This document shows positions 44,301-56,100 of a DNA stretch of 64,000 nucleotides, in pieces (within the stretch, counting starts at the first letter, position 1; each line of letters begins with the position of its first letter). The translations under genes were made by a program, and so were the position numbers. The DNA is from Asterochloris sp. CNOR1 (Eukaryota > Chlorophyta > Trebouxiophyceae > Trebouxiales > Trebouxiaceae): assembly GCA_963969365.1 (NCBI GenBank), contig OZ017758.1, positions 248,001 through 312,000 on the forward strand, in the 5' to 3' direction. The notes under the pieces are model-generated. The model saw nothing but the letters and a program-made list of their open reading frames with translations. It was not told the origin of the DNA and did not search any database.

Positions 44301-46978
44301 GAAGTTGTTGACATGCTGCACAGAAACCAGTCTTGAAGAGGAGCGGACACCCTGCAGCCATGCCAGGCAGTGAGCAAGAGGCGGTCAGATCAGAACCCCC
44401 ACCTTCTCTGCTGCAGTCATGGTCAGGCTGCCATGCTGTGGCTTGCATACAGGTGCAGGACTCAGCCCGCCGTGGCCCCTGCCACATCGTTTGCTGCACA
44501 CAAGGTCTGGGCAGCCAGGCAGAGGCTGTAGCTCAGCTCTGTACCTGGGTTAAGGGACAGCCACAGCTGCTGCTTGGTGAGGGCCCCTGGCTGCTGCACC
44601 TGGCAGCAGTCCCTCAGCCAAAACCCAGAGAGGCTGCTGCAAGAGCACTCAAGCTGGCAGTTCCTGCCCTGGCCCCTCAGACTGGCAGGCAGCAATGCAA
44701 GCCATGCAATGCTCACCCATGCAGGGGGCTGGCCAGGGCAGAGACCTCCTGCAGGGTTCTGTGTTGGCATGTTACCCAGCAGGGCCAGCCACAGGTCAGG
44801 TTGCAGGCGCATTCCCAGCAACTGCCGCTGTCAAGTGGCCCCTCAAGACATGCCGTGCGCTGGCCAAGCTTACCTGCGGCAGCGGCATATCATCCAAGGG
44901 GGGTAGCCACCGATCAGACCTCAAGCGCCCTTTTGCCAACTGCTGTTGGCCTGTGGCCATGTGCCGGCAGCAGGTGCCAACTGGTCAGTTCTCCATGCAG
45001 GATGCAGGCCTGGCCACCTTGCGCTGGCGTATTGCATCACCCCATCTGACCTGGCACGGCGCGGCCGGTCACAGGTCAGACCACAGGCACGTCCCTGGCA
45101 GCTGTTGCTGCCCAGCAGCCTCTCAGGGCATGCAGGCCGCCAACCACTGCATCCTGCGCTGGCCAAGCTGACCGTGGCAGTGGCACATCGTCCAAATGGG
45201 CCAGCCACAGGTTGAACCACAGGCGCGGCTTGTCCGACATGCACGCAGCTGGCCAGGCTCACCCGCGTCAGCGGCATGTCGTCCAGCAGGGGCAGCCACA
45301 GGTCAGACCTCAGGCGTACGTGGCACGAGCGGTTCAGGCTGGCCAGGACCAGCCGAGCGACCTCATCCATCAGCGAGTAAGCCTGCGGGGACATGGTGGC
45401 TCAGCATGGGTCGCATCAGGCCTGCACTTCAGCAGCACTGTCGTCCCTGACCTTTGACAGGCACTCCTCCATCTCATCTGTCAGGGTGTCGGGGGGAAAG
45501 GCTCCAAGCCTGTAGTCGATGCTGTTCCTGCAGGCCACATCAAAAAATCGAATGTTTACAGCGCACACAACAGCCTGCCATCCAGCCATCATAGGCGGAA
45601 GCAGGGCTTGCATTCGCTTGGCTGACGCTGCTGACTGGTGCTCACCTCCCGGGCAATGCGCAGAAGCCTGGACTGTCAGGGCCGCTGGCAACAAACTCAG
45701 GAGGCCTCTCGGCAACTGGCTCAAAGGCAAGCATTCTGCACATTGCGATAGCCGACACCAGGATCTCCTTCTCCTTCTCTGAGAGCTGCACAAGGCAGGC
45801 ATTGTGCCTGCACCCAGCAGCAGTCGTTGAGGGCATGATTTGCTGGCAAACACATGCAGTGCAACTTCTGAGGCAGTCAGGATGCTGTTAGTGTGGCGAG
45901 CATGATCCAAAGGCACGGTGGGGCTCAAGTCTCTGCTAGCCTCACCTGCACATGCTGAGGTAGAGCTTCTCCAGGGAGAGCTCATAGCGATCCGTTGACA
46001 CACAATGTCCTTTGCACTGCAGGTCTGCCTTGCTGACTCTTTGGATCGCCTGAGCCATTCTGCAACAAATAGTGGGCCCGTAGCACCTCAGAGCACCCGG
46101 GCTGGCCCTGATGCAGATCTGACTGCCAAGCAACGCATTCCGCTCGGTACAGAATGTTGTGCAGGGGAATGCAGTGCACGGGGATCAGGCGCTGCTGGGT
46201 GTTCGGCACATTGACTCTGTTGGATTCAAGAGCAAGATGTACTTGCTGTCTTGGCGGTGGCATCTTGGGAAGGTGTCCAGTTACTGCATAATTTGTGAAT
46301 GGCAGCATAACCTGGAATCAGACCATGTTCATTGTAATGAGGCCAGACTCTCAAAAACGTTATGCAGTGGCTGGGAGGGCGAGGGTGACTTCCAGGCAGA
46401 GCATCTGGTTCTGCAGCCATGTAGCCGGCTCAGCAGGAGATAGCAGGATACAGCTGTAGAGAAAACCCTGATGGGCCAGCAGCCGCGAGAGGACCTGCTG
46501 CCAGGCTGCCAGCGGTGCACCAAAATGTGCAGTGATGCCGCGCAGAGCTTTGCACAGAGGCTGCACTTCAGTGTGGCTCTCCTGGCAACTCAGCACATTG
46601 CAGGCCGCTGGAGCTGGGCTTATTTGTTAATTAGATGAGTGTAGAAGAACCTCTGCAATCTCCAGACTGGACCTGTCTTCTGCCAATGCACTATACTGAA
46701 TGCTTTGCACTACTCCTTCAGTGTTGTGACCTTATCTTTGATGTGCTCAGCAAAAGCTTTCCTCCAATGCTCTGTTGCGCACAACTTCATGTCTTTCTGA
46801 CGATGAAGCCTGCAGTTTTTGTACTTAACACAGTTGAGCAATCACCACAGCGTGGAGCAAGCTGCACCTTGTCAGCGTTCTGCTTTGGCAATGACTGTTC
46901 GTAAGTTGATGTGATAGACACTTCAATGCACTCACCATCATTCATGGTGATGCTTCCCGCAGTGAGCAAGGCGTTCAT
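41363..46978 (-). CDS. probable 2OG-Fe(II) oxygenase-like protein with SUMO-like C-terminus
   Basis: Exons: 46938-46978 (MNALLTAGSITMND, proposed start), about 46440-46570 (ITAHFGAPLAAWQQVLSRLL), 45955-46020, 45655-45790 (LSEKEKEILVSAIAMCRML), 45450-45540, 45280-45395 (DLWLPLLDDMPL), 44250-44325, about 44080-44155 (EGYAIKGLLSVM), 43797-43917 (GEVVVMFGHTAARASCGLF), 43492-43610 (GRQSLEFQLNARPSAV, DALREAGHTVPEK), 43135-43276 (LGQPVYMKELLQHFDKVL), 42550-42715 (basic, KRASTALP), 41730-41860 and 41363-41610. The LLDDMPL, GEVVV, RQSLEF and REAGH strings in that order recall a plant 2OG oxygenase family (DLLDDTPL, RCSLAFKL, REAGHGV). The Fe-binding HxD was not located, so activity is uncertain. The last two exons (VCITVDGRG, FARIFEAFCQAMG, DAADTPQAM) fit a SUMO-like (Rad60-SLD type) beta-grasp. 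These could be two adjacent genes. Confidence 0.5.
42020..42560 (-). repeat. long degenerate repeats in intron
   Basis: Units containing GGCTGG(T/C)GC or GGCTGGC, then CATG(A/G)GG(G/C)TGGC(T/C)G and GACAAGCGCAGCTGGA, occur near 42030-42145, 42330-42455 and 42495-42540. They lie in the intron between the basic linker exon and the SUMO-like exons. Confidence 0.65.
42985..43135 (-). repeat. 45-bp tandem repeats next to a splice donor
   Basis: CCTCTGCTGCAAA(G/C)T or CCTCTGCTGCAAGGTGAG occurs at about 43047, 43081 and 43119, with a further weak unit near 42980. They lie in the intron following exon 43135-43276. Confidence 0.65.
44735..45315 (-). repeat. five copies of an exon end with its donor
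   Basis: Plus-strand units beginning CTGGCCA(A/G)GCTnACC and ending GCCAC(A/C)GGTCAGACC(T/A)CA(G/A)GCG start at about 44738, 44860, 45010, 45159 and 45249. The 45249 unit is the true exon end (RLRSDLWLPLLDDMPL). The 44860 copy still reads RLRSDLWLPPLDDMPL with an intact GTAAGC donor. The copies occupy about 500 bp of the downstream intron. Confidence 0.92.
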
Positions 46979-47118
46979 TCAGGGCAAATCTAAAATTCAA
47001 TTTGCAATACTTCTTCTCTGTTTTGCAACAGCAGGTCAGCCTTCAGGACTCAATCACCGTCATGAGGATTGCTGCTGGGAGCGCCCAGATCTCTGAATCT
47101 GACAAGCCGGTATGCTGC
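46979..47118. promoter_or_regulatory. 140-bp gap between two minus-strand genes
   Basis: Separates the stop of the upstream gene (47119) from the proposed start of the 2OG/SUMO-like gene (46978). It must serve as 3' UTR of one and promoter of the other if the start is right. It is more A/T-rich than its surroundings; no TATA box could be defined. Confidence 0.45.
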
Positions 47119-49802
47119 TCAAAATGGGTTCAGGGTGAGCTCAGCTGGATGGATGTGTGTCACGAAACTGGTGCATGAGACTCTCGATCTCTGCAGCAGC
47201 ACAGAGATGGCCTGAGAACACAAGCCTGTGAAGGCCCTTGCTGCTGTAAGGTAGGACCTCGTTATGTGCAGACACCTGCCTGATGTCATGGAGGCTAACT
47301 GAAGAGTTGCCTGTGCCTGCTCTACTGTGACTTGCCGCTGCAACCTGGAGATGTCCTTTACCGCCTGCAGGTCAACAGAGCGCTCAGGTTGCCCTTGAGC
47401 TACAGCATAGGACCTTCAAACTCCAGCTGCTGCCATTGCATCCTGCAGCAATGCCTGGCCTCACGTTGACAAGTGCAGAGCTGGCCCTGCATTGATCTGC
47501 TGCCAGACCCGCAGGTTCTGCATTGTACATTGAGGAGCCTGCTATGAGATCTCCTCACCATGGCTGCAGAGGTAAGCTGGGCTGCCTCCTCCACTCTGGG
47601 CCCTGCTGGGAGATCCCCCACAGCCTCATCATCATCACTGCTGTCACTGTCAAGGTTGGCTAGGTCGTTAGCAATCATGACTGGCAGCGCCTGCACCTGC
47701 AAGACCTCAAGCATTCAACCTGGTATGGTGCTCATGGGTACGAACCCTTGCAACATGGCAGCACCGACCCCTACAGCTGGTGGCTGAGGGACCCAGCCGT
47801 CACCGTTTAATATGTCCACCCTCAACAAAGCAACCACCAGCAACACGTTGATTTGTGCTGCTGACAACAGAAGCAACAGAGACCTCTGGGAGGGTCTGCC
47901 CCTGACTGTGCAGCCAGCAAAATCACACAAAACTACTCCAAGTTGCTGCCCGTTCAGTGATGCGACGCGCCAGTGCGCACCTTGCGCCGTGTCATGCAGC
48001 TGAACAGGTTTCAAAGCGATGGGGTCCACTGATGGCAGCATCAATGCACACCTTGCGCCGTGTCATGTGGCTGAACAGGCCGCCAGGAGCATTGGGCTGC
48101 CTGCCTGCTTCCACAGGCACCATGGGTCGAAAACTGCGACCCTTCACTGGAGGGAGCGTCTCCTTCAGCTGCAGCTTGGCTTCCGCCTGCAGCTCCGCAA
48201 GGGACCGCACTCCCTCGCGTCCCTCAGAGCTCCCTGCACGGCAGGCACAGCACATGTGCAGCCACCTTGCAGCCTCGGTCGTGAGCCGCAAAGCTCTGAT
48301 CTGGCCCAGGCTAGGCTTGCGCAGATACACCCAGCCTGACAGTGAGCTGGAGAGAGCTTCCACACAACCTGGTCATGCACACCTTGGTGATATGGGGATT
48401 GGCAACTGCAGGACACACCACCAGAACAGCAACTGCATGGCCTCCACTATGCGGGGTGCAGCAGCGGGCCTCTCAGTCAGCCACAGGCAGTGCACAGCCG
48501 CCTCACCTGTCTCCTCAGGGTCCAGCTGTTGTATGCCGCGCAGCTTTGCCAGCAGGGCCCGGGCAGTCGTGCTCTTGTACGTCTGCAAGCCACCAGATGG
48601 CACAGGGTCAGCGCTCAGGCGGTTGTCTGTGCTGCTGCCAGCATTCCCTGGCTGGGACGCTGCTCCCCTGGCCTCTGGCAGTTGCCATGCCCGGGGAGGC
48701 TCAGCTGCCTGCCTCCTGGCCAGCGCGGTGCTGCTCTTTGCATAACCCCGTTTGGGCACTGCTGCCCTGGCATCTTGCAAATTCTGCTCTTGGGAAGCCT
48801 CAGATGCTCTTGCCTCAGCTGGGAGAGCGCTGCTTTCTGCATCGCCTGGCTGGTACATCCTTGCTGCGGCTGACTTGGGCTTCTCCCTCACCGAGGAGGC
48901 TGAGCCCAAGGGCAGAGTTCGCAGCCTGTTGCTGCCTGAAGGCGAGGCTCTGCCTGAGGCGGCAGCAACGCCCAGTCCGACGGCTTGTCTGTCCTCCTTG
49001 GCAGCAGGCGCCGTGGCCGGCACTGGCGTAGCAGGGAAGCCCCGCGGCGTCAGCTGCTCCTGTGCCCACCGCGCGGCGCTGATAGGCGCATTCCGCCGTT
49101 GGGAGCCAGGGGCCTCCTCGTCTTGCTGTTCTCTGGAAGGCCGCTCTGCATGAACCTCCTTGGCAGCAAGCACTGCGGCCGGCACAGGCGCAGCAGCGGA
49201 GCCCCGCGGCGTCAGCTGCTCCTGTGCCCGCCGCAGGGCGCTGATGGGCGCGCTCGGCCGCCCACGCCGTTGGGAGCCAGGGGCCTCCTCGTCCTGCTGT
49301 TCTCTGGGAACCCCCTCAGCAGCTGCAACCTCAGCCAGACGCCCAGCAGCAACCTCCGGCAGGCGCCCAGCAGCTGGTAGAAGTGCCGTGACAGCCCCAG
49401 AGGCGGCAGCGCCCCTGGGGGAGCCCATGCTGTAAGAAGTCTCAGCCTGCTGGCCCCTTGCAGACCCGGGGGGCTCAGCAGCGCTTGCCAGGCTGGGCTG
49501 CTGCCTAGGCTGCCTAGCCAGCACTGCTGCAGGCTCCCTCGGGGTGTGGCCCCCATAGACCTCGCGTCTCCTGCGCCCAGTCTGCACTGGGCTGGTGCCA
49601 GGGCTAGCCACAGGGGGCGCAGCAGCAGCTGCTGCACCAGGCTGCAGTTCAGGAGGCCTGGCTGGAGCACCGAGCTGTGGAGCGGCAGGCGGCTGCGGCG
49701 GCTGCTGGCCGGGCGTGGCTTCCTGTGCAGAGGATGCCCTGCCCTCGTCGCCGTACTTCTCGGAGAAGCGCTTGCTGCCCAGGCCCGCAGAGGCTGGACC
49801 CA
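47119..49802 (-). CDS. low-complexity protein or C-terminal tail of the polycystin-like channel
   Basis: Four exons in phase on the minus strand: 48506-49802, 48052-48335 (GWVYLRKPSLGQIRALRL), 47559-47696 (acidic, NDLANLDSDSSDDDEAVGD) and 47119-47364 (AVKDISRLQRQVTVEQAQA, stop TGA at 47119-47121). The first exon begins at an acceptor (GATGCAG) in phase 1 with a stop just upstream in frame, so it cannot start a gene by itself. It continues some upstream exon, most simply the polycystin tail ending near 50200. Sequence is Ala/Pro/Gln/Ser-rich and probably disordered, with a coiled stretch (LAELQAEAKLQLKETL) and no known domain. It has an internal repeat of about 54 residues. Alternatively it is a separate gene whose first exon I missed. 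I prefer the single-gene reading. Confidence 0.6.
47975..48075 (-). repeat. 71-bp duplication of exon end and donor
   Basis: CACCTTGCGCCGTGTCATG starts at 47978 and 48049 on the plus strand, followed by (C/T)(A/G)GCTGAACAGG. The 48049 copy ends exon 48052-48335 (FSHMTRRK plus GTGTGC); the other is a decoy copy in the intron with a GTGCGC donor. Confidence 0.9.
48990..49330 (-). repeat. in-frame tandem duplication inside a coding exon
   Basis: Two copies, about 162 bp apart, encode the blocks EQQDEEAPGSQRR, then (A/S)API or NAPIS, then AQEQLTPRG, then PVPA...AAKE. Both stay in frame and both keep TGCTGTTCTCT and CGGCGTCAGCTGCTCCTGTG on the plus strand. Confidence 0.9.
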
Positions 49803-50173
49803 CTGCATCCAGTCAATCACTTCAGCTTGGGAGCACAGGCAATCCAGGCAAGCAAACACTGGGTGGCCATGCAGGGGCTTGCCCTCCTGCAAACATTGGC
49901 AAGTTGTGCTGGAGCACAGGGGAAGCGCATGCCAGCTGGTCAGCCAGAGATCAGGCCCTCTGCAGTAGTGGCAGAGCCACGCTGTAGAGCACAGCAATGT
50001 TGAGGGGCACAGGCTGGCCACACAGACAACAGCAGCCTGGACAGTTCAAGCAGTCAGAGAAGCACACGCTGGCTGGTCACACAGAGCCCTGCACGTAACA
50101 GAGCAGCTGCCTTGTGGATGCTGGCGCACTTCACCTGCACACACGAGGGCAGCTGGGGGAGCCTGCAGCGCGC
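49803..50173. other. probable intron within the channel tail
   Basis: 371 bp between the stop of the frame of the large tail exon (50174) and the acceptor of exon 48506-49802. It contains no recognised domain and repeated GGCCA/GCACAGG words. A phase-1 donor near 50230-50240 would join the two parts. Confidence 0.45.
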
Positions 50174-53100
50174 TTAGCTGGCATTGCCACATCCAGGAAA
50201 CGTTGCACTTGCATCACGCAAAATGCTCTGACCGGAGGCAACGCCTGACCATCCATTTAATAAACAACATGGATGGTGAGAATGAGCGCTGCAGACCTCC
50301 ATGCTCAGCCCACCTGAGAGCTGCGATAGCTTCAGCCTGGGCAGGCGCACTGCCCGATCCAAGCGCCCTGCAGTCGCTGCAGCTCCGGCCTGTCTGCCTG
50401 GCCCCTCCTTGGCTGCCTGCCCCCTGCCTGCTGGTGCATCCCCCGCCAGCTGGGGCTGTGACATAGCTGAGACAGCAGGAGGCCTGTCTGAGTTTGCAAG
50501 CATGGTGCCGCTCAAGGCAGGTGGTGTCACTGCTGGCAGTTGTGGCTCGGATGGTGCTGAGGGGCCACCACTGGGGGGTGCTCCAACACGTGCATGGACA
50601 GTCTTTCTGGGCTGGTCCTGCGTCTGTGCGGCAGCTGGGGGCTGCTGCTCCACCACAGCCTGGGCACTCAGCTGCTCAGGGGCGGCGCCGGTGCCCTGCA
50701 GCTGCTGTGTCTGTGGCTGGGCAGGTCGCAGAGGCACCGTGGCTGCCGGCGGCTGGGCGGGCGGCGCCTGCCTGGGCAAGGCAGGGGCCCCACTGTTTGC
50801 GCTGCCTTGCCGCCGTGGGCCCCTGGCAGCCGCTGATGCCATGGAGCCCCTTGCACTGGCAGGTGCCATGCTGCGAGAGCTGGACTCACCACGACTGCCT
50901 GCGGGCTGCACCGTGCCTGGAGCTGTGCGACGCTGATTGCGGGTGCTTGCAGGCGCAACACCAGGCTGCCCGTGTACACTGCCAGGCGCTCGCGCGCTTT
51001 GTGGCGCCCCTCCAGACAGGCTGGTGCCGCCCTCCGTCAGCACAGTCAACGCCTCTCCACGCTGATTGGCGGCCCCTTCAAAGCCGGGTGCAACATCAGG
51101 AGCAGCATCTGGGGGGTCAGCCGCCCTGCCAATGGGCAGCACCGGCACTGGCAAACTGCCTGGGCGCCTGACAGGCTCAATCGCTGCAGACACAGCAGCT
51201 GCTGTGCTGCTGGGCGGATTTGCTGCAGCACCAGATGGTGCCACAGGGCCCAGCCTGCTGCTGGGCCGACTGGCCACTCCTTCGGGGGGCAGCAATGCGC
51301 CAGGTACACTTCCTGAGGCATCCCCTGCAAGCCCTTTGACGACGCCTGGTCGACTGCCTTCCGCGGCCAGACCAGCTGCGCTGATAGGCCGGCCGGCGCT
51401 GCCAGAAGACGCTGCCTGGTTTGGGAGGGCACCAGAGTGGCTGGGACGTAAGTCACCCACCCTAGATCCCACTTGACCGGCTGCCAGATCTAGCAGCAGC
51501 GCAGCGCCCAGTCCCGGTCTTTCCACGACTTCAGGCAGCAGCGCAGCGCCCACCGTGTCGCTCAGGGAATCTGAGTCGCTGCCAGGTGGTGGCTCATCCA
51601 AGGGGAAGCTGGGCAGCACTGCCGCTGCATCAGATGCCGCCGAGCCGCTGGAGGAGCTGCTGTGGGGGCCGCCTGCTCTGGGCGAGCCCTGCAGCCGATC
51701 CAGACCGCCATCTGCACCTGCCGCCAGTGCAGCGGCCGACGCACTGCCAGGGCCGCTGGCTGCACCACCAGGTTCTGGGGGAACGCCAGGCCCACGCCTT
51801 GCCTCTGTGGGCGTTGCAGCACCACTCAGGCGCCTGCTGGCAGCCTGGAAGCTACCTGCACTCAGTGCACTGCCGGGACGCATGGCAGCCTGTGAGGGGG
51901 CTGCCCTGGGCGCTGGTGGGCTGCCAAGGCGGCTGGGGGACAGCAGGTCGGTGCTCAGCGTACTGTCCAGGAGGCTGGCAGCCGTTGCAAGGACTTGCGG
52001 CCCCAGTGTGGTGCCGGAGGGTGCCTGCTGGTGGGTGGGCTGGGGCCCCTGGGCCCCACTGCTGCTGCTCATGGGGCGGCCCAGGTGCAGCAGCAGCGGG
52101 GCCAGGCGAGCAGCCACGCCCGCAGGGGAGGTGGGGCCCGAGGCCGGCCCGTCGACGGACAGTGCCCGCTCCAGCACCACGTGAGAGGGTGTGGCCTGCC
52201 CCTCCACCTCGGCCCTGCTGACGCTGGACACCCCGCTGGGCTGCGGGCTCAGCAAGTCTGTGCTTTGCACCAGCGCTGCGTCCGCAGATGCTGCGCCGGG
52301 GTGCTCAGCCTCCTGCTGGCTGCCCGCTGCCAATGGAAACAGGGTCTGAGACTGCTCTGCGGCCCAGTCGTCTATGGACAGCACACGCTCCAGACCTCGT
52401 GGCTCACTGGCTTGCGCAGGTGGCGCCTGGTCTCCGCGCAGCTCCAGCAGCTGGGCCTCTTGGCTCAGCGCAGCAGCTGAAGCTTGGCTTTGTGCAGGAA
52501 TAGCATGGTCCCCTACTGAGGCCAGGCCTGCTGGCTGAGCAGGAGCTGAGGCAGACTGGGCTGCAGCTGCCTGGTGCAGCAGGGCCAGACCTGCCTCAGC
52601 AGCAGCACCAGCCTGAGCAGGCCGCGCAGGTGTGCCTGGAGCAGCTGCTGTTGCTGCTGGAGGGCGCTCTGCCAGTGGGCTGGTGACCTCGTCAGCCTTA
52701 CGCGCAGATCTGTGGCTGGTTGCCGAGGGGGGGCTGCTCTCCACATGACCTGGCAGGAGCCTGGCGGTGTCAGCAGTGCTGCTGGTGGCCTCGGAGCGCC
52801 CAGCAGTGCTGCTGGGTGCACTGGTGGCTGCCCCACTGGTGGCTGCGCTGACGCTCTTGGGGGCGGCCGCTGCACCGAAAAACGCGGCTGCCTTCTGGAC
52901 CGCCACTGCCCTGCGGAGGAGGGCACCTATGCCCCTGCGCGGCGAGGCCAGGGCAGCGGTGGGAGGGCTCTCTGCCGCGAGGAGGCCCCTCCCGCTCTTG
53001 GCTCGCTGCATGATCGTGCCAAAGAGGGAGGCCTCCTTGGGCGTTGCATCGCTCAGCTGGTGGCGCAGGGCCAGCAGCTTCTCGGCAAACGTCTGCACCA

Positions 53101-56100
53101 AGGGAAGCACTTCTTGGTACCCTTGGCAGGATTGCGGATCCTCACACCCGCTCGGGGACAGGCAGTGGAGGCAGACCTGCCACCCCCTGGCTCAAGGGCT
53201 GTGTTGCTCCCACCAAGCAGTCATCAGAGCTTGAGGGTGGCATGAGCAGCTGGGCATGTTGAGCAGTCCAGCAGCAGCAGCAGCATGTCCAGGGGGTTGC
53301 TCTTGAGGAGGAGCCCTTGTCATGTGACCAGGCTGTGCCACGGACTTTAGAGACCTTGCCGCTCTCAGAGTTTCTGGTCATGTGACCAGGCGGTGCCGGG
53401 GACCGTACCTTTCCACTTTCGGATGGGCGAGCCATCTTGGTCTTCTGGGCGACTGCATTGGCACGCACTGCTTGTATGAGGCTGGTGAAGGCCCCAGTCT
53501 TGCGTTTGCGCAGGAAGGCCTCGCTCCAGTCGTAGCGCATCCCACCAAACCTTCACATCAGAGTGATGCACACCTCAATTTGTGGACGGTAAATTGACAA
53601 GCTGCACAGTGCTGCAAGGCGCTCAGCTGGCTGGCAGGCACCGGTGAGCACTGGAGTGCCGCACACCCTGCAGATTTGACGTCTGAGTGCAGCAGCAGGC
53701 ACTCGGACTGACAGGTGCCTGCAGTCTTCCGCCACGTTGATGTGAAAGTTTGCACCGCTGCGGGCAGCCTCTGGAAGCCCACCTGTCAATCAGGACCTCT
53801 GCCATGGCCCTGAGGTCCACCACAGTGGTCATGCCAGGCCAGGCAGCCTGCAGGTCGCGCCCCAGCTGGTGGTTCAGGTCGACCACATCGTACAGGCGCC
53901 CGCCCAGCTGCAGGCCCTTCAGCCCCTGGCCCCTGTCCTCATCTAGACCCAGCAGGCGCTCCCACCAGGTGTGACGCTTGAACTGGATGCCGCGCAGGCG
54001 ATCCCAGCGACTGCCTGCGCGCTTGCGCCTGCAGGGTGGTGCTAGGGTCAGCAGTGGCCAGTTTTGGGGTAGCAACGACCGGATGTTGTGCAGGAGACGT
54101 CAGCGACTGCTGGAGGCCGCTCACACCCACACCACCCTTGAGTCTGTGTATGCTGTGAGGCAGGGTGAAGGCAGAAGCAGCAGCACAAAGCCCTGGACCA
54201 CTGCTGAAAGTGCTGTACAATTGTTGAACTCATTGATGAGACACATGTGCGCATCTCTCAGGTGACGTTATGGTGCATGCCCACTACCGCGCAGCATGCT
54301 GTTGCAGGTAACACAGCCTGTTCCCAGAAGCTGGGTGGTCTCCTCTCTCATGAAACGGAAGGGGTGCCCCCCCGCCAGAAGACACCGCATGCAGAGCCAG
54401 GCCCACCTCTCAGGCGCCACAGCAGCCATGTTCCGGGTGATGCGGCGGTTGCTGGGAGCCCGCTTCAGCAGCATCTGCAGCCACTGGCGCAGCATGGCGG
54501 CCACATCAGTGTGGATGCCCGGGTCGCCTCTGCCCCGGCGCTTTTGCGCCTTGAACTCCAGCACCATGGAGGGGATCAGCACGCTGCAGGCAGGGCGCAG
54601 CAGCTGGTCAACTGGGAGGCCGAGACCTGTCTGGGTGACACATGCGGCTGGGTCAGCCGCTGATAGGCCTGCTGCCGTTCATGACTCAGCATGCTGCAGC
54701 CAGGGGCCAGCAATAGCTGGTAAGTGGAGCAGCAAGAGCCCTGTCCATGCAGGCTTCACATGGCTAGGCCAAGCGATGTCGGCCTGCCTCTGAAAGGTGC
54801 CTGTCAGCACCCAGAGGCAGGACCCCTGTTTTGCTCAGGGTCAAATTTGGGTGGGCAATGCTCCACCTTGGAACCAGAGCTTAGCCTAGCTTTGTGGGTG
54901 CTTACGATCACCCTTGGATGTAGTAATGTGCTGCATCATGCCCTGTACTCGGCACAACGTCAGTTCCAGGCACCCGCAGTGGACACAAGGCAGACCATGC
55001 TTGCACAGCAGCTGGAGGTGTCTGTTGTGGAGCAGCATTGCTCTTGCAGGAGGCCAAACTCACTTCCAGAGAAGGATGATAAGGGTGAAGGGGATGAGCA
55101 GGTACCAGGCGTAGGCCAGGGCTGTGGTCAACCAGTTGAGTATGTTTTGAGACAGCGGCTCGTTCTGGACGTCCTGTGTGGATGGCTCCACCTGGGTGCT
55201 GAAGAACACCTCTCCCATGCCTGCAGGGACAGGATGCTGCTCATACGCAGGATGCCTCTTGCTGGCCATATCGTCTTTGCAGACTGGCATGCTTCCGTTT
55301 GTTGGCTGCAAGCGCTGCTGTGCTGCTCATGAGCAGGTGTGTCAGGCACACAGGCACCACAGACAGACAAAGCTGCCTGCAGGATGAACAGCGCCAACCT
55401 GACAGGGCCAGGAACAGCGTGGTGAGCCGCGGCGCAAAGTCGCCAAACACTACCACGCCCAGGGATGCGTACATGATGGCTACCAGCAAGAAGGAGAGGA
55501 GGATGAACCCAGTGACAGGGGCCACCTGCAGACCAGGACCTAACACCTAACTTCGTCAGCTGCTGAAGTCTGGTTTGTGCAGATGAGGAGGTCAGCATGG
55601 TAGGTGCCGCCACAAGTGCATGCCTGCAGCTAGAGTTTTTGTGGGCAGCGGCCAGCTCAATCGAGAAGAACGACTCCCACACTGCAAAGACCCCAGTGCT
55701 TGCGGCCAGACAGCTGCCTGCAACCTGCAACACCACTGTCTGTGAGGAAGGCATCAGCACACATGAGCAGGAGGCAGGCACTGCACTAGTATGGGCAGCA
55801 CAACAGGCTGGCCTACATACACTGCGGCCCCCGAAACCCACGCCCACCTGGACCAGGGTGGTGGTGATGATGCTCAGCCGCTTCTGCATGGACAGCACCC
55901 TCATCTCCTTGACGATGACCAGCAAGATGCAGATGCCCTGGATGCTGGAGTAGTACTGCCTCAGCGAGTTGACGACTGTGCTGAGGTAGTACAGGTAGGC
56001 AAGGGCATCCAGGTCTGCAGCCAGGCAGCACCTCCTTGAGGCACGCTGAGGGTCAAGGCATTCAGGGCAGCAGGCATTTCCAGAGCTGAAGCGCAGGAAG

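Noticed and set aside
44735-45315. Tandemly duplicated functional exons (protein repeats)
   Set aside because: Most copies lack an acceptor or a continuous frame; only the exon end and donor are repeated, so they are best read as intronic copies.
47141-47190. Alternative last exon reading EIESLMHQFRDTHPSS with stop at 47141
   Set aside because: The phase does not fit the preceding exon, whereas reading straight through gives one in-phase exon 47119-47364.
50301-52480. Several plus-strand open frames of 160-225 residues opposite the channel tail
   Set aside because: They are antisense shadows of a GC-rich, low-complexity minus-strand exon, with no domain and no splice logic of their own.
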